Translations under genes and position numbers: made by a program
In this document: piece by piece, positions 1 through 8,012 of the stretch
Position numbering within the stretch: position 1 is the stretch's first letter
Layout of the letters: every line of letters begins with the position of its first letter
Assembly: GCA_027604005.1 (NCBI GenBank)
Contig: JADGJT010000390.1
Span: 1 to 20,381 of the forward strand
DNA length: 20,381 nt
Source of the DNA: Dinochytrium kinnereticum
Taxonomy: Eukaryota; Chytridiomycota; Chytridiomycetes; Chytridiales; Chytridiaceae
Direction of reading: 5' to 3'
Notes under the pieces: generated by a model
What the model saw: only the letters and a program-made list of their open reading frames with translations
Told to the model about the DNA's origin: nothing
The model's database searches: none

Positions 1-620
1 ATAACATAACTACGACAACATACATCACATAATGACGCACTTGTGCCTTCTTCGTGACAGTTATCTATAACTTCACACCCACAACTTTCACGTTCAAGTG
101 GAAAATCTTAGCCATTGACCTCGACCTTATCCCCAAGGCTTCCCTTCTGCGAACTCCAATCAGCAGAACTGACCTTTCAGCGGTCCTTGGCAACTCCATA
201 ACAACGCCCTTGCCGACGCCCCTTCACCAGCCCCTTTGTCCCTGTTCGGCCTGGCACTTATGCTCATCTGTATGAGATGTACCAGTTCTGCCCAGAAACT
301 GGTCAACTTTTTGCCAATGTCACCAACAAAGACCAGGTTTTGGCCGGTTATCTTGCTAAAGGTACCACCACTCCTGCCTCATCCGCTTACCCACCTGATA
401 GCTCAGGATCTTTGCAAGAAGCAGGGAATCATTGATAACAACCCCTGCTTATTATGAATTTCCTTTTCATTTTGTCTATGCAATCAGTTCACAATTCCTT
501 CCACAGATTACTTCGGTACCTTCTGCGTGTTGGAATAGCTCAAATAAAGATTTCTCTTTCCTAGCTGCCGTCCCTATCGTTTCATTTACGGTGTTGCTGA
601 GCAACATTATACCTTAAACA
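1..620 (+). other. Anonymous coding-like fragment, no gene model
   Basis: A plus-strand open segment at about 205-426 reads as well-composed protein, with peptides such as YEMYQFCPETGQLFANVTN and KDQVLAGYLAKG, and ends at a TGA near 424. Its upstream limit is a TAA near 196, and other frames are open just before it (54-275), so it could be the last exon of a gene or a decayed copy. I do not recognise the family. Nothing else in this stretch looks coding. Confidence 0.2.
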
Positions 621-2440
621 AATCCCCTTACTCTATATCTCACGCGACAGAGCGGAATTGAACCAATTTCTTATTGCTGTCCATACTAATGAACTTAGTT
701 AGTGGTCTCGTTGTCACTTGTGGTGTGAAGTTATGAATAACTGTCACCAAAAGGCACAAATGTATAATACTTAGTGCGCGAAAATTGTTAAATGATTATT
801 GTTTATATAGCGCCGATGACATGTAAGAAGCGACTTGGTGATTTAGAAGTGAAGATAGTTGTGTGTATATGTATATATCTACTGTGTTTAGTGATTAGAT
901 ATATGGGGGGAAAATACTTAAATTCATTTACAACCCACATAAAAACCAAGTTCCAGCCTAGCCCTAGGGCTGTGCTCTCCCTCCCCGTCTATTACTTATC
1001 ATGTTTTAGTATTCCGTGAGGCGTATAAGGATCGGACGTCGCCAGTGGTGCCGCAACGCTAGACCAAGACATTTTCTAAGTAAGGGTAAACCAGAGATAG
1101 ATGCCTTCATGGCACAACCTCTTTCGAAGGTCTATTAAGATAAACCACCTCTGTCCATGATCTCTGGCGATGACATGGGCTACCAGATTGGCCTGGAAGG
1201 GGAGTGCGGCCTGAAAGGAGCCCTGTGTAGACGAGCTAGGAGTGAGGACATGTTAAAATGGCGTACAGATGATTGTGAAGCTTAAGAATACTCCTGGGTG
1301 CGGGATGGACTCCCTCCTAGTGGCCCCTTCTACCTAGGTACGTGTGATCTCCATATAGGTTCGTTTTGTTATGTTTCTTCCTAATTTTCCCTTTCACCAT
1401 AATAGAGGTACTTGAGAACCACTGGTAAGTAGTTACAGCAAACAAAATCCTTGCCTCAGCAAAAGAGGAGCTGCAGCCATCCACGGACCTTGAGGATGTT
1501 CAAGAATGTGGCTGGTGTGGCACAGTGAATTCTTTCTCCATAGTGGTCAAGGCTTGAACTAAGGAAGGCCAAAGAGAGAAACTTATAGAGTACTGAAGGC
1601 CATGCTTTCTCGAACCCTCTCTTTGATGTTCAACTGACACCTTACAATTTCCCGAGCCAATGTTTCAAGGTCGTACCTCATTCCCTTCCACCAGTACATT
1701 TCCCCAATTCTTCACAACATTGATCGTGCGCCTTGATGAGCCCAATGTGAAGTTTAAAAGAAACTTCCCGCAAAAGGCACAAGTCCGTCAGCATTTGAGT
1801 GCAAACAAAGCATTTATATTGAATGTTGGATTCTTATATCTTTCCGTCCTTTTCCCTAGACATGGGTTCTTTATAGTTTTATCCAGATAGAGAGCGTTTT
1901 TGATGGAGGAAAGATGGTCGCCATGAGGTATGCAATCCTATGCATGTCCGTGGTTGTCTGAGAGTCGTATATGTATATAGTTGTTGTTAGATTGAATTAA
2001 GAAGCAAAGTTGAATAGATTTACGAAAACATTAAGTCCTAGTGAAGTAGACCTTTCACTAGACCTGACCTCCTAGGCATTGTCCAATTCCTCGTGAGAAG
2101 CTTGCACTCTGCGCTCCATTGTTGTCCCCATGACCCTAACTGATGCCCGCCCTCAGTTTGCATAGCGAAAAAGGTATCCTCCCAAAGGAAAAACCTGTCC
2201 ACTACTCCGCAAATGTGTCTCGAATTTTTGTCATCTCTTCATGGGTATCTACAGAGATGCCATGAGGTACATCAAGATGGAGGATACATAGCCTTGAGGC
2301 ACATTGCACCAATAGGGCGACAATGCGCGTCGCCTCACGAGCCAAAGAGGTGGTGTGCTCACCTGAGCAGCCCATAGCAACAGGACTATAAGTAGCAAGC
2401 GTCTGCCCTGTGACTACTAACTAGCTTGACTCACCCGAGC
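621..2440. other. Gene-poor intergenic stretch
   Basis: No frame on either strand gives a recognisable protein here. A plus frame near 1090-1330 yields short peptide-like runs (for example PPLSMISGDDMGYQIGLEGE) broken by stops, which could be an old retroelement remnant, but I cannot name it. No tRNA, tandem array or long inverted repeat is visible by eye. Confidence 0.4.
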
Positions 2441-2530
2441 ACCTTTTGACATCCCCCCTTCTCTTTATTCAGAATAAACCTTCTTTGAGCCTCCCAACTG
2501 GTGACCCCTACGGACCGCATTGTCCAACAA
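2335..2530 (+). other. LTR-like sequence (weak)
   Basis: The stretch contains a TATA-like ACTATAAGTAG (about 2385), an AATAAA (about 2473) and then ACTGGTGACCCCTACGG (about 2498). The last resembles the LTR end plus primer-binding region of many gypsy-type retroelements. The last 20 bases of the window carry a similar TTGGTGACTCC. No partner LTR or pol reading frame was found next to it, so this is only suggestive. Confidence 0.2.
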
Positions 2531-2568
2531 CAACCAGATGGTTGTTTTTTTTTTGAGTTGTCTATGTT

Positions 2569-3010
2569 TCATTGGGATTCTGTTCGATTACCCTTGTCAC
2601 AAAAGTGCTTAGCTGAGCAAAATAGAATCAGCTTTATCAGCACCCTCGTTCGACCAACGATCAGACATTCACCAAAATCATGTTCGTCATTTACACAGTC
2701 ATCCTGTTGCCGACTCCATTTTGGTTCCCGTTCAAAAAGGTTGGCATGGATGCCACGAATCCGGTTTTTCTTTAAGAACTGGTTCAGTATTGATAACATA
2801 ACAGTAGTACACGTGCCTTGTGGCCCACCACACAATAAAAGGACTTGCGAAAGTTGGATGAGGAATGACATCTTCTTCGTATGGTCTGTTAAGGCTTGCG
2901 ATGATGACGCTATTCTCTCCAACCGTGGCACAAGTTAAAGGATCAGGCATGAAGGTCTTCAACTTGGGATGACACTGGCGCAAAACAAATCGCGGAGGAC
3001 GGACAGTCAA
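2569..3010 (-). pseudogene. Decayed P-loop protein fragment, possibly RAD17-like
   Basis: Two overlapping minus-strand frames are open just downstream of FMT1. One contains ALTDHTKKM followed by QVLLLCGGPQGTCTT. This resembles the short spacing from a basic helix to a Walker A loop (GPPGTGKTT) in Rad17/Rad24-type clamp loaders, but the invariant lysine and second glycine are missing. The other frame is equally open and unrelated in composition. I see no convincing splice structure. The assignment to Rad17 is a guess from two short motifs; it may simply be intergenic sequence. The antisense frame at 2501-2938 is probably a shadow. Confidence 0.2.
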
Positions 3011-3037
3011 CTGGTGTTTACATTGTAGACAGATAAT

Positions 3038-4258
3038 TTACAACTTCGAGGAAAATAATTTAAGGTTATTTTCCATTGCTTTTAACTGATAGCCATTGAA
3101 AAATTCTTGAACCGAAACGTGGCGCTTTCCCTCGACCTTGATAGAATTGACCTCCAACCAACCTTCTACGCATTTGACGTATAATAAATCGTTTCGATAG
3201 TTGAGCAGAAATCTCCCTGGCTTAAGCCCCGCTGCGTTAGAATCTCCCAGAGACGGAGAATCTGCAAGTCCTTGAACATTTAACTGAATGCGCTTGCCTT
3301 GAAAAAATGTTGTTATAGGTATCTACATCCTTTAGAGACATTTAATTTGGGGTAAACCTTGTGGCCAATTGCACGTTGAAGACGGAACACGTATGTGGCA
3401 GTCATCGTTTCCCAGCAAATCATCCCCAGTGTTTTGCAAATTTTAGGTGCATGAGAGACTTGTGCTTCATCTTGAAAATAACCTTTAGACTTAACGTCAA
3501 GAGCTCTTTAGATGGATCGAAAGACATACTAAGCCTTACACGATACTCGGAGAGATTTTTCAAAGTATCCAACAAATCAGTTGATCCTAATTCCGCAAGA
3601 TTATCGTGCAGGTCTTTAAACCAAATGTTGCTTTGAGGTAATGCCTAAGGCATTAGACAATTATACTAAGCTCTTACAATTATAGATTGCTTCAAGATTT
3701 TCCCCGCATCGAATCTATTTGGATCCAATTCAATTATAGAAACGCCCGTTTCAATATCCTCATTCAAGATAGTATGCTGGATGGGCGCCGGGCCTCTGTA
3801 TCTGCCTTGTTAGTGCAAAAACAAACAAACTCCTTACCGAGGAAGTAAGGAAGGATGCACATTTAACGCCCCCAAAGGGAAAAGATTGAGTATCCGTTGG
3901 GGTATGAAGTAGCCGAAAGATACAACAATAGCAATGTCGTAGCGGGATTGAGGCTGAAGAATATGAGGAATAAATAATGAAATACAACTCCGAACCTGCC
4001 ACCCATTAAGCGTCTTGAATGGAGCAGTCTGGTATTTCAGATTGAGTGTTCTTGCGAATCGCTTCAAAGGGACTGGGTAGTTAGCTAAGAAAGCTGGATA
4101 ATTCCACCTTCAGGCCGCTTCGATTTAGAAGAATCCGGAGGGGTTACTAACTCGATCGACCGTATAAGTTTGCTGTGGGATTCCTGCAAAAGCTTTTTGC
4201 AACAAATAACGGAGAACTCATCTGAACCAAAGAAGAGAATATTCAATGGTGGTTTCAT
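3038..4258 (-). CDS. FMT1: Methionyl-tRNA formyltransferase, mitochondrial (5-6 introns)
   Basis: Formylates Met-tRNAi with 10-formyl-THF for mitochondrial translation initiation. Exons on the minus strand: 4258-4108, 4072-3838, 3801-3678, 3644-3540, 3489-3358, 3322-3038, giving about 343 residues; all junction phases agree. Introns are 35, 36, 33, 50 and 35 bp. A further in-frame 42-bp intron (3954-3995) is possible, which would remove a 14-residue insertion. The N-terminal Rossmann start is [11 protein letters not shown]. The catalytic core [18 protein letters not shown] spans an intron and keeps the Asn and His of the active site, and FDAGKIL keeps the Asp. The C-terminal domain is present ([11 protein letters not shown], then [18 protein letters not shown]). 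An in-frame ATG at 4300 would add 14 residues but overlap SPT20. No frame damage is seen. Confidence 0.92.
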
Positions 4259-4275
4259 GACGAGTTTGTATAACC
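4259..4275. promoter_or_regulatory. 17-bp divergent start-codon gap FMT1/SPT20
   Basis: Only 17 bp separate the FMT1 ATG (4258, minus) from the best SPT20 ATG (4276, plus). Any promoter for either gene must lie inside the other gene's coding sequence or first introns, unless SPT20 has an undetected upstream exon. No TATA box is evident. Confidence 0.5.
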
Positions 4276-5659
4276 ATGATAATTCAGTTGTTTCAAACAC
4301 ATATCAAGCTCCTTGAGCATGTACTTGCTTTTACTGCCTTTTTCTTCTGTTAACCAAGTATAGGACGGGACTTTTCAACTGAATGGGCCTTTAAAGGTTC
4401 CAAAGTAGTTAGTTTTATTATTCTCATTTTCATAGAGAGTTCTTGATATTGCGAAATCTCAAACGATTGGGACGGATTTCATACCATTATTTAATGAGAA
4501 GGACTTCAATAATGGTTAGCAACAGTCCTTCTTGTCTAAAATTTCAGGAACGGTGAACATTTCCGTCCAAGACTATCGGTACTCTCTTCATCCGGATTTC
4601 ATCAACAATCCCACGTATGCGCCTTACCCAGCAAGTAATTCGAAGGGCGGCATCATTTTTCATTCCAATGTTCCTGTTACATGCGATTTGCCTGGTCCGG
4701 ACATGCTTATGGATTTTGCACGCGGATTGAGGGACAAGGATTTAACTGGAGATGTAGAAGCAGCTCTTATTGTATGATTCATCTTACTTGAGGAACATAT
4801 TTATCCATTTAAGATGCGCTCTACTGAAGAATTTCTATGTTTGAGGCCAGATCCGAATGTAGCAATCCTACGAAATAGAATAAACTTCAACATGTCGAAG
4901 TATAAGATGAGAGGCAGAAAACGCTCCCGGGAAACATTCGAAAGAGACGAACTAGCAAATGAAAGAAAGCAGAATTTACTACTAATGACATTTGCGGAAA
5001 ATTCCCAAGAATTCATTCCTTCGTAAGACCATTGTTATCTATCGATACTCAACATTTTCTGTAGGTTTAACCAATACAATTTAATTGAAGAGCAAAAAAA
5101 AAATCGTGGTAAAATGGATTCCGATTGTATGATTGGACTGGATAACAAGAAGCAGAAGCGTAAGTTTGATGCATGCATGCATGCAAAAAAAAAAAATATT
5201 TAAAATTATAAGAAAAAAAAGCACAACCTACCCTTCCGCAGTTTAACCCAGGCAAAATACTAAGAACTGTTCGATTCGAACAAGGTCAAAACTTGTCAAT
5301 GATCTTAGTACATCTGATTATACTTACAGGCAATCTGCATACCATATTAAATATCGTGGAAAGCGGTAATCTAGAGGAGTATGAAGCAATCTTGCGTTAT
5401 GGAGACATAGAAGGAACCGCGCTTGGACCGCGCGGTGGTAGCTTACGGTATCTATAGCTATAACGAAAAATCTGACTTTCAAGATATCCAGTGGGTAATT
5501 TGGCTGCAGTGGACAACTACATCGGATATTTTAAAAGCTTTTATGGAATAACAAATAGATGCTCTCAACAATATGCCGTAAACAATTCAGGCTATTCGGC
5601 ACAGTTGGAGGTTGGTAAGACATTAGTTGTAGTAACTAAACGTTTCAGTGAAGGAATAG
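4276..5659 (+). CDS. SPT20: Spt20-family SAGA subunit (10 exons)
   Basis: Structural subunit of the SAGA histone acetyltransferase complex in the nucleus. Exons: 4276-4320, 4364-4396, 4436-4514, 4548-4771, 4814-5022, 5065-5159, 5213-5284, 5330-5447, 5484-5614, 5649-5659; about 338 residues, all phases consistent. Introns are 33-53 bp. Family marks in order: MIIQLFQTHIKL then DGTFQLNGPLK (the HLHPTHF...DGTF start of the Spt20 domain), NGTVNISVQDYR (the DGCIIVEVHDYR strand), STEEFLCLRPDPNVA with a following NRI...MSKYKMR (the AEPLCLDPSIAV..NRLLYNKQKM block of the human protein), and a fungal-type tail HTILNIVESG...GGSLRYPVGN. The start lies at the very edge of the domain, so an upstream exon may be missing. 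The exon-7 acceptor at 5212 could instead be near 5252, and skipping the last 34-bp intron moves the stop to 5664. Confidence 0.85.
5169..5184 (+). repeat. ATGC microsatellite in SPT20 intron
   Basis: A short GATGCATGCATGCATGC run followed by an A-tract lies inside the 53-bp intron, the longest of the SPT20 gene. Confidence 0.8.
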
Positions 5660-5665
5660 ATTAGG

Positions 5666-6392
5666 CTAAAATAGGTCTTTGTTGAAATTTGGATCTATGT
5701 AAAATAAATGACAGAAGTAATTTTTTGATCGCACCTTGCAAAAAGACTCCGAGAATCTTCAACGAGAAAAAATAATTAGAAGGTGGAAGACAAGAGACCC
5801 CAACCTTTGATCCAGTCTGAAGAAGAGGATGCCCTAAAAAAATATACTATAAATGCTGCTTATACCTAGAAAATTACCCGCAACACTAAGAGACGATGTA
5901 AGAAGAGAAAAAAGTAGTATGCCAAACATTTGTAAAAAACGCTCTAGCCCTGCGCGCCTCTGTTCAATTATCTCATCGGAAAACCTATTTGAAAATACTT
6001 TGCCAGGCAAAGACGGTATGTTCACGCTACTTCATGAGTGTATGAGCCATTTAAGTAGATACCGCGTGCTCTCTCTTTCCAGTGCGTCTCGAAACCACTC
6101 GAAATCACTGTACCGCCTTCGCACTATTGACTGTTTCAACTTGAAAGCCGGAATATTGGTCTTTCTCATTTAGAAATTTACAAATATATCAAATCACCCT
6201 GCAAACGACTTCATAGTCAACGTATTTTCCTCGGCCTATCCCTTGAAGCTGTGGGCTCCTGACTTCAATCTCCAAAAAGTTTTCTGGAATTCCGTAACGT
6301 TCATCGGCAGTCTAGCAGGACGGGCAGGTAAGTATAAAAATGAGATGCTTTTACACTTGTTCTTTAAACTCAATTTTGGATATGCCTAACAT
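5666..6392 (-). CDS. SNX3: Sorting nexin Snx3/Grd19, PX domain (8 exons)
   Basis: Small PI3P-binding sorting nexin that recycles cargo from endosomes to the Golgi with retromer. Minus-strand exons: 6392-6357, 6311-6198, 6160-6063, 6026-5928, 5885-5878, 5833-5805, 5756-5735, 5694-5666; 144 residues, normal for the family. Introns are 36-48 bp. Key parts: [12 protein letters not shown] opening the PX domain, [20 protein letters not shown] (residues 64-72, phosphoinositide-binding arginine), [38 protein letters not shown] and the fungal-type C-terminus FLQDPNFN. The exon supplying VAG is only 8 nt. A minus-strand ATG at 6460 opens another short frame, but no visible splice joins it in phase. The stop lies 6 bp from the SPT20 stop. 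Confidence 0.93.
5878..5885 (-). other. 8-nt microexon of SNX3
   Basis: Between a 42-bp intron (5886-5927, ending TTAG) and a 44-bp intron (5834-5877, GTAATT..TTTTAG) lies the octamer TGTTGCGG. Joined to its neighbours it gives I-V-A-G ahead of HPLLQTG, which is the conserved VAGHPLLQ of the family. Without it the frame and the motif are both lost. Confidence 0.8.
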
Positions 6393-6509
6393 TCTTTAGA
6401 TGAAGTTTGTTTCTTGAGTCTACCCTCTGTCCATGCTGTAATACGTGAAGATCCACTCATGGCTGAAACAAAAAGGAAATTTTGATATTGATTGGGACAC
6501 ACAAACGAA
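6393..6509. promoter_or_regulatory. Divergent promoter gap SNX3/SDS3
   Basis: 117 bp separate the SNX3 start (minus) from the SDS3-like start (plus). It must hold both 5' UTRs and promoters. No clear TATA or other motif was recognised. Confidence 0.4.
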
Positions 6510-7256
6510 ATGCTGGATAATGTGTTAATTGGAGTGACAAGGGAAGAATATGTAAAAGGCACTTGTGAATTCGAAGGTATGAGTTCATATTCTCCTTTTA
6601 TTTACAGGTAGATGGTCTGGAAGGAGACCAATTAAGGCAAGAAGCCATGAAAGAGTTTGCAAATATTGAAGCGAGTTTTTGTAAACTTCGAGAAATGTAA
6701 GGCTGGCATTCTTTTAAACTAAAACAAAAGGATATATGCCGAAAGCATAGTTGAGTTAGATCTGGCTTGCTCTCAAATTCAAGGTGGCAGCCATCGCAGT
6801 CTTTGTCTCTCTATGGAGGATCTTGAAAACAAATTCTTCCTCCAGTCAGCTCAAATGCTACAAAGGCATATGGCTCGCAGAGATCAATTTACTTCCGAGT
6901 ATTCGCTGTCAGTTGTGCTTGCAAACCTTGATCTCCTGGTAAAATGTGTGAAATAAAGCCGCGACTGACGAGCTTTAGCGCAAACGTGCAGAATTGCGGA
7001 GTGAAATGATCGAGGATCTGAAGAATTTGGAACGGGAAGTCCTAAAAGAGTTGGCGCCCTCTCCCGGTTTGAACGATAATGCTATGATGTTCTGATGGAT
7101 TAAGCTGAAAGATTGTATGCAAATGGCCGCCGACGATTGGCGCGAAAAATGGATCAATCTGATTGGGATATGAAGGATTCTCAAGCTTTTTTCCCATCTA
7201 GTGCTGTGCATGGATTGACTGTACCGAGAATATATGAAGACACTGTAATCTTTTAA
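6510..7256 (+). CDS. SDS3: Sds3/BRMS1-like Sin3-HDAC complex subunit
   Basis: Likely a coiled-coil subunit of the Sin3/Rpd3-type histone deacetylase complex. Exons: 6510-6576, 6612-6696, 6731-6938, 6979-7066, 7105-7256; 199 residues, phases consistent, introns 34-40 bp. Core family block: REAMKEFANIEASFCKLREM followed by IYAESIVELDLACSQIQGG and SHRSLCLSMEDLENKF. This matches the Sds3 pattern of FxxLRDxLYxERLxxLxxxLxxLxxGTHPEYL. It is followed by a helical RKRAELRSEMIEDLKNLERE. The C-terminal NGRRRLARKM...SSAVHGLTVPRIYED tail is basic and then hydrophobic. It is shorter than yeast Sds3 and near BRMS1 size. The assignment is to the family; Sds3 versus a paralogue is not settled. The first acceptor (6611 rather than 6607) was chosen because it keeps the frame. 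Confidence 0.75.
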
Positions 7257-7272
7257 TGGAATGTATGTTTAC

Positions 7273-7960
7273 TTAAAATGTCAAGGAAGCAATATATTCT
7301 GCTCTCGGATATTGCAACAGAAATGATTCCCACTGCACAATGAACCTGTCCGCAATCGGATACATAAGCTTTCCAGATAAGGAAAGGTGCTGGACGCGAG
7401 CCCATGATTCCACGTACACAAGTTTTGATGTTCTAAAAAAAACAAAGGAAGCATATGCCATTACAACGCTTGTGCCTGGCCCGTTCGATAACACCTAAAG
7501 ACATGAAATAGATAGATAACACCACGTACAAGACAAGGCTGATACTTCCAAATTAACCCTAGACTTGTCGCGAATGCTTCTAAGGCAGTGTAAAATGATG
7601 TAAACCAAGATTGATGAACTTCGCGCGCTCTTGGTATGCGCACAAAAGAAATCCTTTTCTCCATTTCAATCGGTAAACTGGCCCTTGCCCGAGATTCGCT
7701 TAATACATCAGAATTTGAAACGCAATAGATTCGACATAGGCCCAATATATCGTATTGGAAACTTTGACTGAGGCGTAGCATTTCAGTTGTGTGTCCACCT
7801 GGAGTGGTAAGTAGTTGACAGAGCAATCCTATAAACCAGATCCCAAGAAAATAAATATGGGCCTAACGTCCGCGGGCTTGTATGATGCGGCCTGATAATG
7901 TCTTCGCAGTGTGACGAGACGTCTCGTGCATGCTAGGACGAAGATGAGAAGATAAAACAT
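7273..7960 (-). CDS. ALG14: ALG14, UDP-GlcNAc transferase anchor subunit
   Basis: ER-membrane partner of Alg13; together they add the second GlcNAc to dolichol-PP-GlcNAc in N-glycan assembly. Minus-strand exons: 7960-7837, 7798-7530, 7494-7273; 204 residues, introns 38 and 35 bp. An N-terminal membrane helix (MFYLLIFVLACTRRLV) is followed by the nucleotide-binding IFLGSGGHTTEMLRL (split by the first intron), IPRAREVHQSW, the conserved LSNGPGTSV, YVESWARVQHLSLSGKL and the end FIVQWESFLLQYPRAEYI. All family hallmarks are present with no damage. The stop is 16 bp from the SDS3 stop on the other strand. ALG13 itself is not in the window. Confidence 0.95.
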
Positions 7961-8012
7961 CTTGACAAATTAATAAAATTAGAAAAAATTGGTCAAGAGT
8001 GACGATGAGCCA
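7961..8012. promoter_or_regulatory. 52-bp divergent gap ALG14/TOP1
   Basis: AT-rich spacer between the ALG14 ATG (7960, minus) and the TOP1 ATG (8013, plus). Any shared promoter elements are not recognisable by eye. Confidence 0.4.

Noticed and set aside
2501..2938. 145-codon plus-strand open frame
   Set aside because: No motif, biased composition, antisense to two other open frames, and no splice context; treated as a chance frame.
5600..5664. SPT20 read-through of the last 34-bp segment, ending at 5664
   Set aside because: Frame is open, but the segment has a perfect GTAAGA donor, a TAACTAAAC branch site and a TTTCAG acceptor like other introns here, so the spliced end at 5659 was preferred.
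5666..6173. Plus-strand 106-codon frame at 5853-6173
   Set aside because: It is the antisense of SNX3 exons and introns.
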